Source: Chamaecyparis obtusa (lineage: Eukaryota; Streptophyta; Pinopsida; Cupressales; Cupressaceae). Taken from it: DNA of 64,000 nt. How positions within the stretch are numbered: position 1 is the first letter of the stretch; each line of letters starts with the position of its first letter. Under the pieces are notes generated by a model that had not been told where the DNA came from, made no database searches, and was given only the letters and a program-made list of their open reading frames with translations. Below are positions 37,278 to 48,999 of the stretch, piece after piece. The stretch covers positions 400,001-464,000 of the forward strand of contig BSBK01009267.1 in assembly GCA_027943335.1 (NCBI GenBank), written 5' to 3'. Both the position numbers and the translations under genes were made by a program.

Positions 37278-38115
37278 ATAGGTAACCCCTGTATTGTACA
37301 TAGTTGTCTTTTTCTCCTTTGTGTTCTCTAAGTTAGTTGCTTTTCCTTGTTTCCTTTTCCTTTGTTCCTACTTCAGTTTTGTTGTGTTTCCACCCTCTTT
37401 GTTTACCTTTTTGTGAAACCAGAGATTCAAGATTCATTTCTTAAACATGGGAATGTTTAAGTCCCCAGTCAGAGCTAGCTGTTGTCCCACTTTTCACCCC
37501 ATAACCATGCTGTCAAAGTGGAAGATTTTGATCTCATAGTTAGGTCTGGTCATGTCTCAGTCTAGGTCTAAGTCTTTCATTGGATAGGCTATCCTTGTCA
37601 GGGTTCCCCTACTATTGTCTTATCTTTTCTAGCCAGGTGGGTTATTTGGAAGTCTTGTCATAATGGGTAGGTTATAGATCCTAACCCAGCAAGGATAATG
37701 TGCTCCTATTGATGTTCTTTCTCAAGCAAAATGATAATTGAAAGTCATGATCTCTAGAAATTCACAAGAAATCAGAGAAAAGATCCCTCATATGAATAAT
37801 GTAGGTATAGAGCCAGCATTAGCCTATTTAGAATTCCACTTCATATTGTAGTGTGTACAATCCAATTGAAGAAGAAATTGCATCTGAAGACATTGATTTC
37901 TATTAAAAATCTATAATCTAAAGGGGTCTCAAGAAGTGTTCCTAGATAATTATAGAATGAGAAGGTGATTACTCAGGAAGAATATGCTGTTGATCCCAAC
38001 ATCAAGCAAGTGATAGCATTATATCTACTAATTTGACATCAACCTTTAAGAGCAAAAACTTGGACAGACATAGATTGAATTATATCTAAGTTCTTTTGCA
38101 AAATGAGGTATATTT

Positions 38116-38321
38116 CCATGGTATCAGTGATGAAGGTCGAGAAAGCACCACTGGAGTCATATGCAGACATTGGAAGTTTAGATGCTCAAATTCGAGAAAT
38201 TAAAGAAGCAGTGGAGCTTCCTTTGACTCATTCTGAATTTTATGAAGACATTGGTATAAAGCCTCCAAAAGAAGTTATCCTCTATGGAGAACCTAGAACA
38301 GGAAAGGCTCTTTTTGCAAAG
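38116..38321 (+). pseudogene. RPT2 (fragment): Captured RPT2 fragment (right LTR copy)
   Basis: It has the same 206 bases as the left-LTR copy, encoding [20 protein letters not shown] and [20 protein letters not shown]. Here the Walker A loop reads GEPRTGK instead of GEPGTGK. Because both LTRs hold the fragment at the same place, the capture predates this insertion and has been copied by retrotransposition. Confidence 0.9.
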
Positions 38322-38736
38322 TATGACTGTAGGGTATTTCTTTTATATCTAACTGGTGTACCTAAAATGTTACAAATTACCCAGTGCAAGTTATTGTTGA
38401 CAAGGGCCGATGTCTGGTGATACGTGGAGAGAGATGCTCCCGAGACATGGGAAAGCTGAGGTGGAAATGGTGGGTGATGGAGAGTGGCAGTACTATGCTG
38501 CTTATGTTGGGTTAGAAAAGAGCAGTCGCATGATCGCATGGATTAAAATATTGCTATGAGATGATGCGAAAAGGTAAATAGTTAATGACGGATGGATGGA
38601 AATTTGGCACATAACCGCATTTGAAATTTTTGTGATGCTTAATGTTGGAGGACATGGATGCTAGTTGGGCACCTTTCTAATCTTCCTTTTCCTTTTCTGC
38701 ACTTCCTCCACACCTACCCGCTTTGCGTTATGCCTT

Positions 38737-38782
38737 GTCGCATGATCGCAAGGCAGTTTTCTTGGTCTTGCGATCATGCGAC
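38737..38782. repeat. Gypsy-1 LTR hairpin, perfect 16-base arms
   Basis: GTCGCATGATCGCAAG (38737-38752) and CTTGCGATCATGCGAC (38767-38782) are exact reverse complements around a 14-base loop. The left-LTR counterpart (about 30611-30657) has two or three changes in the right arm. Confidence 0.9.
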
Positions 38783-39929
38783 CAGTCCATTTTTTGTAAA
38801 CTGAAAAATTATAATACAATGATCCGAGACAATGTTAAAAAAAAAAGAGAAACTTTGATTATCTAAAATTATACGCATGTGCTTTAAGTTATAATCGCTC
38901 TCGCACTTAACTTTGAAATGCGGAAAATGGGCAAAGCACTACAGGTCTAAAGGATAATCAGTGCTATTTTGTAATATGTTTTATGAGGATCAACTTAATA
39001 TAAAGGACAAATCAAGAAGGATTTATAATAGAGAAATAATTAAATATGGTGGAAGTGTTATGTCAGACCTCTCAACAGGGATCACGGGCACACCATTTTT
39101 CAAGGTGATGAAGTTTTCATTGATCAAGATGATGTATTGGAAGAGATTAATATTAGTGAGGGAAGGTGAAGGGACAGAGTCAAATTGATTCCTCTTCATT
39201 GCATTTTCAAAGTTGCTTGTTCCCAATCTCTTTGTATTCATGAAAATTGAAAGGTCATCAGTCCCTATGAGCATGATACATTGTAAACTCTATAAATTCT
39301 TTGAAAGAAGTTAATAAAAGGGTCGAAAAAATTGTTGGTGTAAGAGACTTGATGTTGCAGAGTCAATTGAAGAGTGTTTTATGTCAATGATTTTCTATTC
39401 CATTTAGTTAGAAGTTGTTGCTTCTATGTTTCTTTCTTTAAATCTAAATTACAGAAGAAAAGGAAAGATGTTTCTTTCTTTTGTCATGAGGATATGAATA
39501 AACCACAGCAGGATGTGCTATGAGGTGTTCGAAGAAGGATTCATTAGAATTATTTAATCATTTCATTTATATTTTTGATAGAAATTGCTGTGGATTGGTT
39601 AAACACTGACTGTATGGATTCATAGTATGTGTGAGTTCTACAACTTGGTTCATAGATAGAAATCTTTTCTTGCCTAAATTAAGTTCTGGTTAGACTTAAT
39701 TTGGTTTACCTCTTCTGCTCTCAGGTTAAGAGCATACCCCGCATTAGTTTTAGGAACAAAACATAATTCCTTGAATACCATTCACATAGGGAGCTGTACC
39801 TACCAATTCAAAGAAAAGCCGATAATTAGAAAATGGCTTTTCAACTGTTGTAACCAAATATTGTTCATCATTTGGGCATTAAGAGTTATTTCCACAAGAA
39901 ACAAGAAAGGACAAATATGTTTACTAACA

Positions 39930-40722
39930 ATCAGCATAAGGACATTTTCCAGAAAAATGTCCTAGTTCACCACAACTAAAACACTTAGGTTTTCCTTGAT
40001 ATTTCTTTCTCATTTTCCTGACTAATAATGCTTCTAGGGCACTAGTTAAATCAGTATCACTTTCATCTATTTTCTCAGCCTTAAAGGCTGTTTCTTTTGA
40101 AGTAGAAGTAGCTTGATTGCTAATTCTCATTTCATATGCAGTCAAAGTTCCTTGCAGCTGATGTAAGGTCATTTTAGAAAAAAAAATCATTTTCTTCTAA
40201 GGTAGAGATCTTAGTTTCAAATTTAGGTAGAACTATTCTAACTACCTTTGAAATGATATCATGTTCTTCAATAGTCTCTCCTAAGCCTTTTCTCACATTT
40301 ACTACTTCATCAACACGTAAAAAATAAGCAACTATACTTTCATCCTCATTCATCTTCAAATTATCAAACTAAGTTTTTAACATTATCAATTTTGATTCCT
40401 TTACTTTCTCATCTCCTTGATAAATTGTTTCTAATTTATCCCAAATATCATTTGCAGATTTACAGTACATAAGTTTAACAAACACATATTTAGCAAGACC
40501 ACAAAGAATAGCAAATTTTTCTCTTTTGTCAAGTTCATATTTGGTTTTTTCATCAGGATCTGTAGGAACAACATTCGGAACAGTATATTTTTTTGCAACT
40601 ACTTCCCACATATTGATGTCTAAAGAATTAATGAAGGCTTCCTTTCTCACTCTCCAAAAAATATAATCACTGCCATCAAACAATGGAGCTCTACTCAAAG
40701 AAGCACCCTCTGCTTGAGCCAT
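39930..40722 (-). pseudogene. Copia gag
   Basis: The protein starts MAQAEGASLSRAPLFDGSDY at 40722 and continues with the gag core (FWRVRKEAFINSLDINMWEV, WDKLETIYQGDEKVKESKL). It ends in the CCHC knuckle CFSCGELGHFSGKC just before the Gypsy-1 insertion. A TAG at about 40366 and a frameshift in an A-run near 40185 break it. It forms the particle shell in active elements. Confidence 0.88.
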
Positions 40723-40776
40723 TTACTTCCAAAGAATCCCTAGATAATCCCTATAGGTAAACCTAGAAGGGATCCT

Positions 40777-40789
40777 AGCTCTGATACCA
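40777..40789 (-). other. Copia primer binding site (initiator tRNA-Met type)
   Basis: The minus strand reads TGGTATCAGAGCT two bases inside the right LTR. This is the standard plant Copia primer site complementary to the 3' end of initiator tRNA-Met, and it fixes the element's orientation. Confidence 0.93.
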
Positions 40790-40791
40790 CT

Positions 40792-42437
40792 TGTTGGAAG
40801 TGGTGACAGTTCTGAGAGGGGGGGGTGAATCAGAACATAACAAGTTTAACAAGATTAATGCATAGCTTAACTTCAAAACTTGTGAAATGACAAAGTCATA
40901 AGCAATAGAAAATAAATAGAATAGAAAGTAATTCAATCATAGAGACAAGACAAGATTTTGGCTGAGTGGGAAACCCTCAAAACCTCATGATTTTGTCACA
41001 AGGAGAAAAACCACTCCTATCTAACCTGTAATTTTATTGACCAATAACCCTTGTTACACAGTAGCAGCTACAACTGCCTTCCTGGGCTATGGCCCTCAAC
41101 TTCTCACTTTGATAATTTTCTATCAATATAACTTGTATATATAACTGTATGCATATTACAATGCATACATCTTATATATCAAATTATTTAAGATATTCTT
41201 TTAATACTGTTCATATCAGAGCACTCTCAAAAAAAATTCACACACTTTTACAACCATATCTTCCTCTTAAATAGGAAGTATCCAAAATACATTTTCCAAA
41301 GAGAATTTACAAGAACAGTTACTTCAAATGTTGCAACTGATAGCAATATTAGTTCAACATAAAACTAATTTTAATAACCGAAAATAAAAACTGCTTTAGA
41401 CTTGTTTTCAAAAAACCCTCCATCAAAGAATCTTAGTGAGAACCAAAGATCATCTCTCAGGAACTAATTTTAACTAAAGGATCATAATTGATTTGTTACA
41501 CAAAAATCGTGTAACTGCCAATCGAACCACAAACTCATTCAAAGATGCAGTAGTGAATACCCAAGTCTATTTAATGTTGTCGTGAAAACCCAAATTCATA
41601 AAAACAATGTTGCCGTGAATATCCAAATTCACAAACTAATTACACTCAAACTGCTGTCGAATACACAAGTGTCAAAAAGACACCAATCTCAATTTTAAAC
41701 AAACAACAAATAGCTGAACCAAAATAATGCTGAAAAGTAGATAAGTTATTTTCAATTCCTTTCAAGAATATGCACAGAAGAGAAAATATCAATTTTCCAA
41801 ACCTTGATTGAAGATGCATACCTTGATAGTAAACGATTTGACAAGGAGCCATAAAAACACTGTCAGTGTGACATCCAAGCATAACCATTGAAGACAAAAA
41901 TGCTCGGAGAGTTTCCAACACAGCAAACAAAACATGTATCAGCCTTTGAATAAAAAATAATAGAAGATAGAAAAAAATTATCTCAGTTCCATAACACTGT
42001 AAGCTAGAGCAAGATTAACCTTTTGAAACCAGTTAACAAATACCTGTAGAAGGATACCATAAAAATGGTATTGACCTGTTCCTTTCATGAAGATGAAAAA
42101 CATAGTAAAAACCCACAACCACAAGGTCAACATAGAATCTCCAAACCTTCACTGTAGTAATCATGGTGGCGCCCTTCAGTAGGGTTTGATAAAAAATCAA
42201 ATGAATCATGTATACCGTTCGAGTGCAAAAGACTTTTCAAATGAATCAAAAAACATAATCATTTCGAATCCACTGTAAGAGAGAACCACATGGAGCAAAA
42301 GAAACCAAGTGTCAATAACCTGGAGTCAATGAAAGTAATGATAACTAACCACGGTAAGTCATTTACAATCACGTGACGGCAGACAGTAAATGAACTCACA
42401 GCAGGCCTTTGCATTAAGGACAAAACAAAGACCAACA
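40792..42437 (-). repeat. Copia 5' LTR (right copy)
   Basis: A 1646-base LTR paired with 13107-14759. In the element's own direction it is the promoter-bearing 5' LTR. It ends CCAACA next to the target duplicate CCAGT, after which exon 2 of CPS copy B resumes. Confidence 0.93.
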
Positions 42438-44403
42438 CCAGTTTCCTTCTTGTTTGCAATGGATTATTCATAATCAGCTCACAGATGGTTCATGGGGAGA
42501 TTCTCAGCTATTTCATGTCCGTGAGAGAATTCTCAACATGCTCGGTTGCGTCATTGCTCTTAAAACATGGGATATGACTTCTGACAGGGTCAACAAAGGT
42601 ATATAGCTTAGTATGGTTTTGAGCCCCGCCAGTGTTTTCTTGGTTACACTGTGTGTTTTAAGTTTAAAGCCAGAAAAATTTTGCCAAGTCCTTTCTAAGT
42701 TTGTTTTGACCGTTGTGTTCTTCTGGAATAGCAAGTTTGCGACGAAGGAATGGAAACTTCTTTGAATTTCTGTTTCTTTGTTTCTATTGTATGTTGAGGA
42801 TTGTTTCAATAAGCTGCTCTGTTTTAAGTAAAATTGCAAAATAAAAAATGTTGAAGCTGCTCTGTTTTTCAAGATTATAATACAGTGATTAAATTTTTCC
42901 TGTGTAATCTCTGGTTTAGAGTTTGTTGTTTTCTTTTAATTATTTGTCATCATTCTTTTTCTGGCTTCATAGTTACTTTATTACATACAGGATTACATTT
43001 TCTTCAGAGATATATTCTGAAAATGAATGCCCGAGATGGCGTTCACAGTCTAATTGGCTTCGAGATCATCTTTCCTGCATTAATGGAAGATGCCAAAGCC
43101 ATGAACTTAGACCTTCCCTATGATGATGATCTCCTACATCAAGTCTACGCCGAAAGGGTCTTGAAATTGAAAAAGTAATAACTAGTCTATGTAAGCCTTA
43201 ATTATGTTTTGATTTGATTAAATGGCTCATATATAGCTTTTATTGAAGAAAGGAATATGATTTCAAATTTAGATTCATTAATAAGTGGATTCCGTGACTA
43301 ATGCAGAATATCAATGGATGTTCTTCACAAGTCTCCATCAACATTACTACATTCTCTAGAAGGGTTACGTGATGTGGTGGATTGGGATAAGCTTCAGGAG
43401 TTGCAATCGAAGGACGGGTCGTTTCTATTCTCACCAGCTTCTACAACATGCGCTCTTATACAAACTAGTGATGTTAATTGTGCTAGGTACCTAGCTAAAA
43501 TAGTAAAGATACACAATGGAGGAGGTAATTAATTTCATTTCTATTTCGCGTACATATGATCTTAAGGTGGAGATAGAACACTGATAGAAACGATTGCGAA
43601 TTGTAGAAAATGTGAGGCATATGAGCTCTATTTTTTCTATAAAAGATTGTTTTGCTTTTCAAAAAGAAATGTTGCTACGCAATATAGCATAGTGTACACA
43701 AAATAAAGTATATTGATAACAATATAATATGTACGTGAACTATTTCTATCAACACTTCATTTAAGAATACTAATTCTATTGTTCTTGTTGAAGCAAGTGT
43801 AAAGGTCTTAATATAATTAATTTTAATTTGACATAAATAGATAAGTAGGAGATGAGTCAATGAGTTTGACTCAAATTAGCGTGTTGAAAGAAGATGAATG
43901 ACATGTTGAAACACAGGTTAAAAAATTAGACTTGGTAACTACACAATTGAATTCTGGTAGCAATATCATAAATTGATGCAAATGGTCTTTTCGCAGTGAA
44001 ATGTAGGATCTGAAAATTAGCTCAACACATGAAACCACCTACAAAGAGACAAGAAATCTTCCATAAGAGAGTATGTAAGAAATGGACTTGCTTGATATTA
44101 AGATCTATGATATGTTTTATAGAGAGTAAATGATCCTTTCTTATATAAGCAAGGTAAGGGATAGGATTAAACAAGATGTTTGCATGTGCCTTAATCTTAT
44201 TTTTATGAGGTGACAAATTAAAACAAATATTAAAGGATGTAGGATAAAAGATGTAAACATGTTACATGACCACATTTGAAACTACCTTCTAGAAAGGACA
44301 CCTAAGACCCAAGATAACTTGCAAACAGATTCATACTAAGAGTTATTTAGGACATAAACTTATTCACACTAACATGAAAGATATTTGTAAGCAATTTTAA
44401 GTT

Positions 44404-45082
44404 TTGATTAGATGAATTAGGAGAGGGCCTGAACCCTTACAAATAACCAACCAGGTTGATGAATGAGAGGAGCTCACAAGTAGTGACACAACCAAAGTGA
44501 ATAAAGAGAAGACCCTTTACTAAAATTGAGGCTTTTGATTGGAGCAGTAATTGATGATAAAAAGGGACCCGATTCAAAAAAGATAGCATAATTAGGAAAA
44601 AAACATAAAGGTTTAGGTAGTAACCCCAAACCTTAAAAATAGAAAACTTCCTTGCACTAATCCATAGCAACCAAGGGAAAAGCCAACTAACAAAGAATTT
44701 TCAAAGGCTTTCTACAACCTTTTACCTGAAGGACCACCTTGAATAGAGACAATCTCAGACAGGGAAGGAGACCATAAATAACTAGAGACATTTAAAAACT
44801 TGTGACAAACTCAAACAAAGGGTTTTTAAAAACAAATACCAACACACTACAACCAGATCCCTTATTTTCTACTTTAGAAATAGGGCAAAGAAAATGAGAC
44901 TCTGGCAAACCATAGAATGAAGGCCAAGGAAGTCAAGCTATAGACTCCAAGTAGTTGAGAACTTCCAAATCTACAAGAATATCCTCAACAAAAACCCTAA
45001 CTCTACACAACGTGCTACCATTTCTATTGCATCGAGTCTTCTCCTACTTTGTTTTGTTCCTAAAGAATAGTTTGATGGTAGT
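44404..45082. mobile_element. 679-base insertion with 11-bp target duplication, family unknown
   Basis: AATTTTAAGTT at 44393-44403 recurs at 45083-45093, and copy A's intron lacks the segment between. The length of the duplication suggests a LINE- or SINE-type insertion. I find no clear A-tail, RT motif or internal promoter. A minus-strand open stretch (44437-44670) has no recognised domain. Confidence 0.55.
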
Positions 45083-45164
45083 AATTTTAAGTTGTACCAA
45101 ATAGTCTTTTACTAAAAATTTTAGCTTTTTCCCAATTTATTTGTTTATATTATTTGTGCAGAGG

Positions 45165-45190
45165 CCTTTAACGGGTGGTCCCGTTAAAGG
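45165..45190. repeat. Perfect 11-base-arm hairpin in a GC-richer insert
   Basis: CCTTTAACGGG and CCCGTTAAAGG flank TGGT. The hairpin sits at the left edge of a roughly 217-base segment (to about 45389) that is absent from copy A and is GC-richer than the intron around it. Confidence 0.7.
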
Positions 45191-46852
45191 GAAGGGACGA
45201 ATGGGTGGTGGGCCTCCCCTCCAGGGATAGGGGTCATTGATCTCTTATAAATTAACACCAATATCCACCCATTGATGTTACGTATATATTGTTGAACATC
45301 ATACCCCAATTATCTAGAGGGCTATATAGGAGGGGGGCACTAGTATAGTTGGCCCACCCCTGTTGTATTATGTTATAAATCTACTTGACTCCAAGAATAT
45401 ATCTATTCTTGTTAGAATGGGTATACAATCTCAAGTCCCATTTTATTGAATTGCTCCAATCCAATCATTGACAATTTTTTAATTAATTATTATTCTTGAG
45501 TATATCTATATAGAAAGTAGAATCAACTTCTTCTTCCAATAGTATTAAATAAAATCTTATTCTAAATTAGTTAACTAGATACATAAATAGTCATAATCAT
45601 TAAATTGGATGATATTATACTTAAGTAGTTCTAATTAAATCAAGCAGGATAGGGTTTGAACCCAATATTAAAGTAACATCAAGTCTAAAAGATGTCACAA
45701 AAAGAATTTAAAAGTAGTGAATTCAAACTACTAACTAACTACATGGAAAAGATACTAGCAACTGAACCAGAAAAAAAAACAAAAAAAACTAGCACACTGG
45801 GCCACTTGACTAGACATTACATGTGGGGCATTGTAACCCCTTTCCAATGTTCATTTACCTCCTTCATCTTGTCTAGGAATGAATCTCTCTTGGGAGGACA
45901 ACTCGTCACAGTATTAGTGGAAGTCCCATCATCTTTAAGAGTCACCCACATGCTTTTCTCTCTCTTCTTGTATTTAGCCTTATTAATTTTACGTAAGTAG
46001 TTAACTATAATAGTAACAAGTAATTGAAATCAACTTAATATTTTTTATAAGCTAGATATAGATATGTATCTTTCGAGAGTAGGTGAAAGTGAGCTTACAC
46101 TTCCAATACCTTCTCTTAATAATAGATTGGGGAAATAATATTCAAAATATTCTTCTAATGTATGAAATTGAAGCTTACTATAATCATCATTGACCAAGTA
46201 TCTTGTGAAAGTGTTACCCTGTAATGATGTGCTTTCTTCTTTTATGAAACACAATCCTTTAATAAAGTTATAGTAGGATTTTTGTCTCAAAAAAAATACT
46301 TTTGTTACTAATTAATATACTCTTTCTTTAAATTTGGTAAAAAAATTATCAACCATACTATTTCATAAGGTGTAAGCAAAAATATATTTTTACTTGTATT
46401 ATACAAAATTACACAATGGATTTTTTATGATGCCCATGGATTAACCTAGAACCGAATTGGAAGCCATAACTAAAGGTAGTTTTTTTCTTACAAGAGATAC
46501 TTCCTCGCCATTACTAACAATATAACATATTAAACCAATTCGATATGAAATATATGAACTACCATAGATTTTATGCAATTAATATCTCTTAAAAATCTCT
46601 TTCTAACTTGCAAGTGAGTTTCTTTCGAGAGTCTTTATAAGCATTGAAACTAAACTTACTATATACATGATTTCAATCTTAGTGGACATCAAATACACTA
46701 AATTGCAAACCAATATGTGATATATTGTTGATCTCAACTTACTTTTGTTGTTATCTTTGATAAATTTTACACCCATAAAAATAAGTTCTGATGTACTTTT
46801 ATAGTTTCATAAAGTATCATTTCCATAGTTGGTTTCAAATATTAAAACTCAT

Positions 46853-47173
46853 TGTTGGAGTTTGAATCCTCCCAAGCCATGATCACAACTATTACAACTT
46901 TCACAAATAAGGAGAAATTATATAGATCACCAAGAATTAAAATTTATATTAAAATGGAAAACAATGTGCAAAGAACATGCTTATAAAAGCAAGGCAAGAG
47001 ATACAAGAATCAATGAGGTGCAAGGGTAGGTAAAACCACCTCGCAACTATTTGAAAACTAGCGACATAAAATATAATGTAGGTATATAGTAGAATAATAA
47101 TAAAGTTTACCTACTACCTAGGAACAATCTAAGTAGAACTTAAAAAGGAGTAAATAATATTTTACTTTAATGA
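46853..47173. mobile_element. Short insertion in copy B intron, family unknown
   Basis: About 321 bases starting TGTTGGAGTTTGAATCCTCC have no counterpart in copy A. They are flanked by TCAT on both sides. The start resembles an LTR end, but the right end does not close with CA, so the type is not established. Confidence 0.4.
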
Positions 47174-48999
47174 TCATTATGTATTTAATTGATTTTAACA
47201 ATGAGAATTTATTTTATTAAATCTAATTCTTTTATCTTATACTCTTTCTTCATTGCCAACTTAATCATCCCAATAGATAAATTTCCAATAAAAATCAACT
47301 GATCAATATATAGATAAAATATCAAACAAAACAAACCTAGTCATTTTTTCTTGGTATAATGAATATCTTCATAATTACACTTACTAAAAATCCTACTTAA
47401 TAACTATGAATCAATAAGGTTCTACCCAACTATATTTCTTGATTCGGTCCTTATGAAAGGACATTTTACTATATATATTTTGTTATTGTAACTACATATC
47501 TTACAACTAGATGGTTGGTGTGCATAAACTTTACTTCCAATGATCTATTTAAGAATACTAATTTTGCATCCACCTTATTACTTTTTACTTGCGTTGAGTT
47601 AGAACAACCAAAAATACATCTCATAATATTTAATCCTAATACATGTCTAAAATTCTCATTATATTTAATTTTGAATTATTACAAATAGTATATAGCAAAA
47701 AATATATCTTCTTTATTTTTAATTTTACCATTTGCATTATATTGTATCTTATAAGTTCATATAACCTTGAATGACATGTACTTTCTTCTTCAAATGTATA
47801 TTAATTCCCAAGTACCATTTTATCATTTAGTTTAATTATATCATCTATAGCCATATAATTATCATTATTAATTATATATTTTTAAATAATTATAAATCTT
47901 AAATTAAAGTATCATTCTATTGATTTCATGTTACATTATAGATTTTTTCAAGCTTCCCATCTTCTTTAGAGCTCATAGTACTAAGATTGTTCATTTTAAC
48001 TTGGTAATATTAGAAGAGAAGGAACATAGCTATTGGAAATGCTAGATTTGGTATAGTTACTACATCTTCAATTGTAAATTAAAAAATATACTAATGTAGA
48101 ATCTGTGATGATTTAAAATTTCTCAAATTCTCTTCTTAACATTTGTTACATAACTAGTTTAACTTTACATGTACCTTGATATCAAATCTAAAGGCTATCA
48201 ATTCTAGTTTACACCTTGTTGTTTTTCATTAAGGTAACTTTAGTTGTTTGAATGCTAAAACCCCTATTGCAAAGTAACAATAATCATCAAAAACATAAAT
48301 AAGAAAACCTAATGTAACATAGTCAACAACAAAATAGAACTATATGTTCTAGTCTAAACAATACTTGACTCAACTCTTTTCAATCTTAAATTCTTAAACT
48401 TAGGTTTTGAACAAGATATAGACTTAGGAAGGTCATTCTCCTAACTTTGTATGACTCTCCATGAAAAGCTATCTTGTATGTACATATACATGTAGAATGG
48501 GGGAAGCCTCCACAAAAGGCCCAGCCATAAGATAGTCACAACCTAGCTATTGGTGTAACTCCTAAAACATTAATTTATCTTATACCTTTTGTTTAAAGAA
48601 ATTGACTTTTGCATCTTCCTTTTATTCTCAGTGAAAATATTTTTCTATACTTTCTTTTTCAAATCATTACCAAGTGTTCAATTAACTAACTAAAGAGAAC
48701 TATTATCTACTAAACCTTAAATACATCTTTTAATTATAATAGTCACTATTTTCATCCATCAATAATCATAATCCTTTCATTGAAACATTAAAATGTAATG
48801 ATAAGAAACGTTGTTGCTTACACTGATTATGGTTGATCAATTCATTGAAATCAAAAACATTTTCTAATACTACATTATGAAAAATATTAAGTATATCTGA
48901 TTAGTTTTATATAAAATACTATTATATTTTAATATAAAAATGTTGTGTTCACACACAAATTAAACTATATTTTCTATTAAAGATCGGGAGTTTACAAAA

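Larger units (their letters stand above)
29356..39929 (+). mobile_element. Gypsy LTR retrotransposon (Tat-like) nested in the Copia gag-pol region
   Basis: LTRs 29356-31531 and 37480-39929 both start TGTTGTCCCAC and end ACTAACA. The primer site follows the left LTR. Gag, protease, an RNase H, RT, a second RNase H and integrase lie between them in that order. The flanks GTCTG and ATCAG agree at only three of five bases, so a target duplication is not clear. Removing the element brings the Copia zinc knuckle CFSCGELGHFSGKC next to its downstream gag-pol frame. Only about three differences are seen in the first ~130 bases of the LTRs, so it looks younger than its Copia host. Confidence 0.9.
37480..39929 (+). 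repeat. Gypsy-1 right LTR
   Basis: A 2450-base LTR, the longer copy of the pair. It contains the second RPT2 fragment and hairpins at 38526-38569 (decayed) and 38737-38782. The 270-base segment absent from the left LTR lies at about 38836-39110. Confidence 0.9.
13107..42437 (-). mobile_element. Copia LTR retrotransposon inserted in CPS copy B exon 2 (hosts three nested elements)
   Basis: The element starts TGTTGG and ends CCAACA. It is flanked by CCAAT (13102-13106) and CCAGT (42438-42442), a 5-bp target duplication with one change; copy A has an uninterrupted CCAAT at the same place. Coding runs on the minus strand from gag at the right to RNase H at the left. LTRs are 13107-14759 and 40792-42437. 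About 20.9 kb of its length is other elements: the LINE 15102-25443 (with a Gypsy inside) and the Gypsy 29356-39929. By eye about ten differences separate the first ~137 bases of the two LTRs, so the insertion is old. Its genes contain several stops and frameshifts. Confidence 0.93.
43525..48971 (+). other. Intron of CPS copy B, left part
   Basis: AT-rich intron matching copy A's 1635-4216 in patches. It contains copy-B-specific insertions at 44404-45082, about 45173-45389 and 46853-47173, listed separately. No host gene is seen. Confidence 0.75.

Noticed and set aside
29351..39934. Clear target duplication around Gypsy-1
   Set aside because: GTCTG and ATCAG match at only three of five bases. 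The element borders rest on the LTR pair and on restoration of the Copia frame instead.
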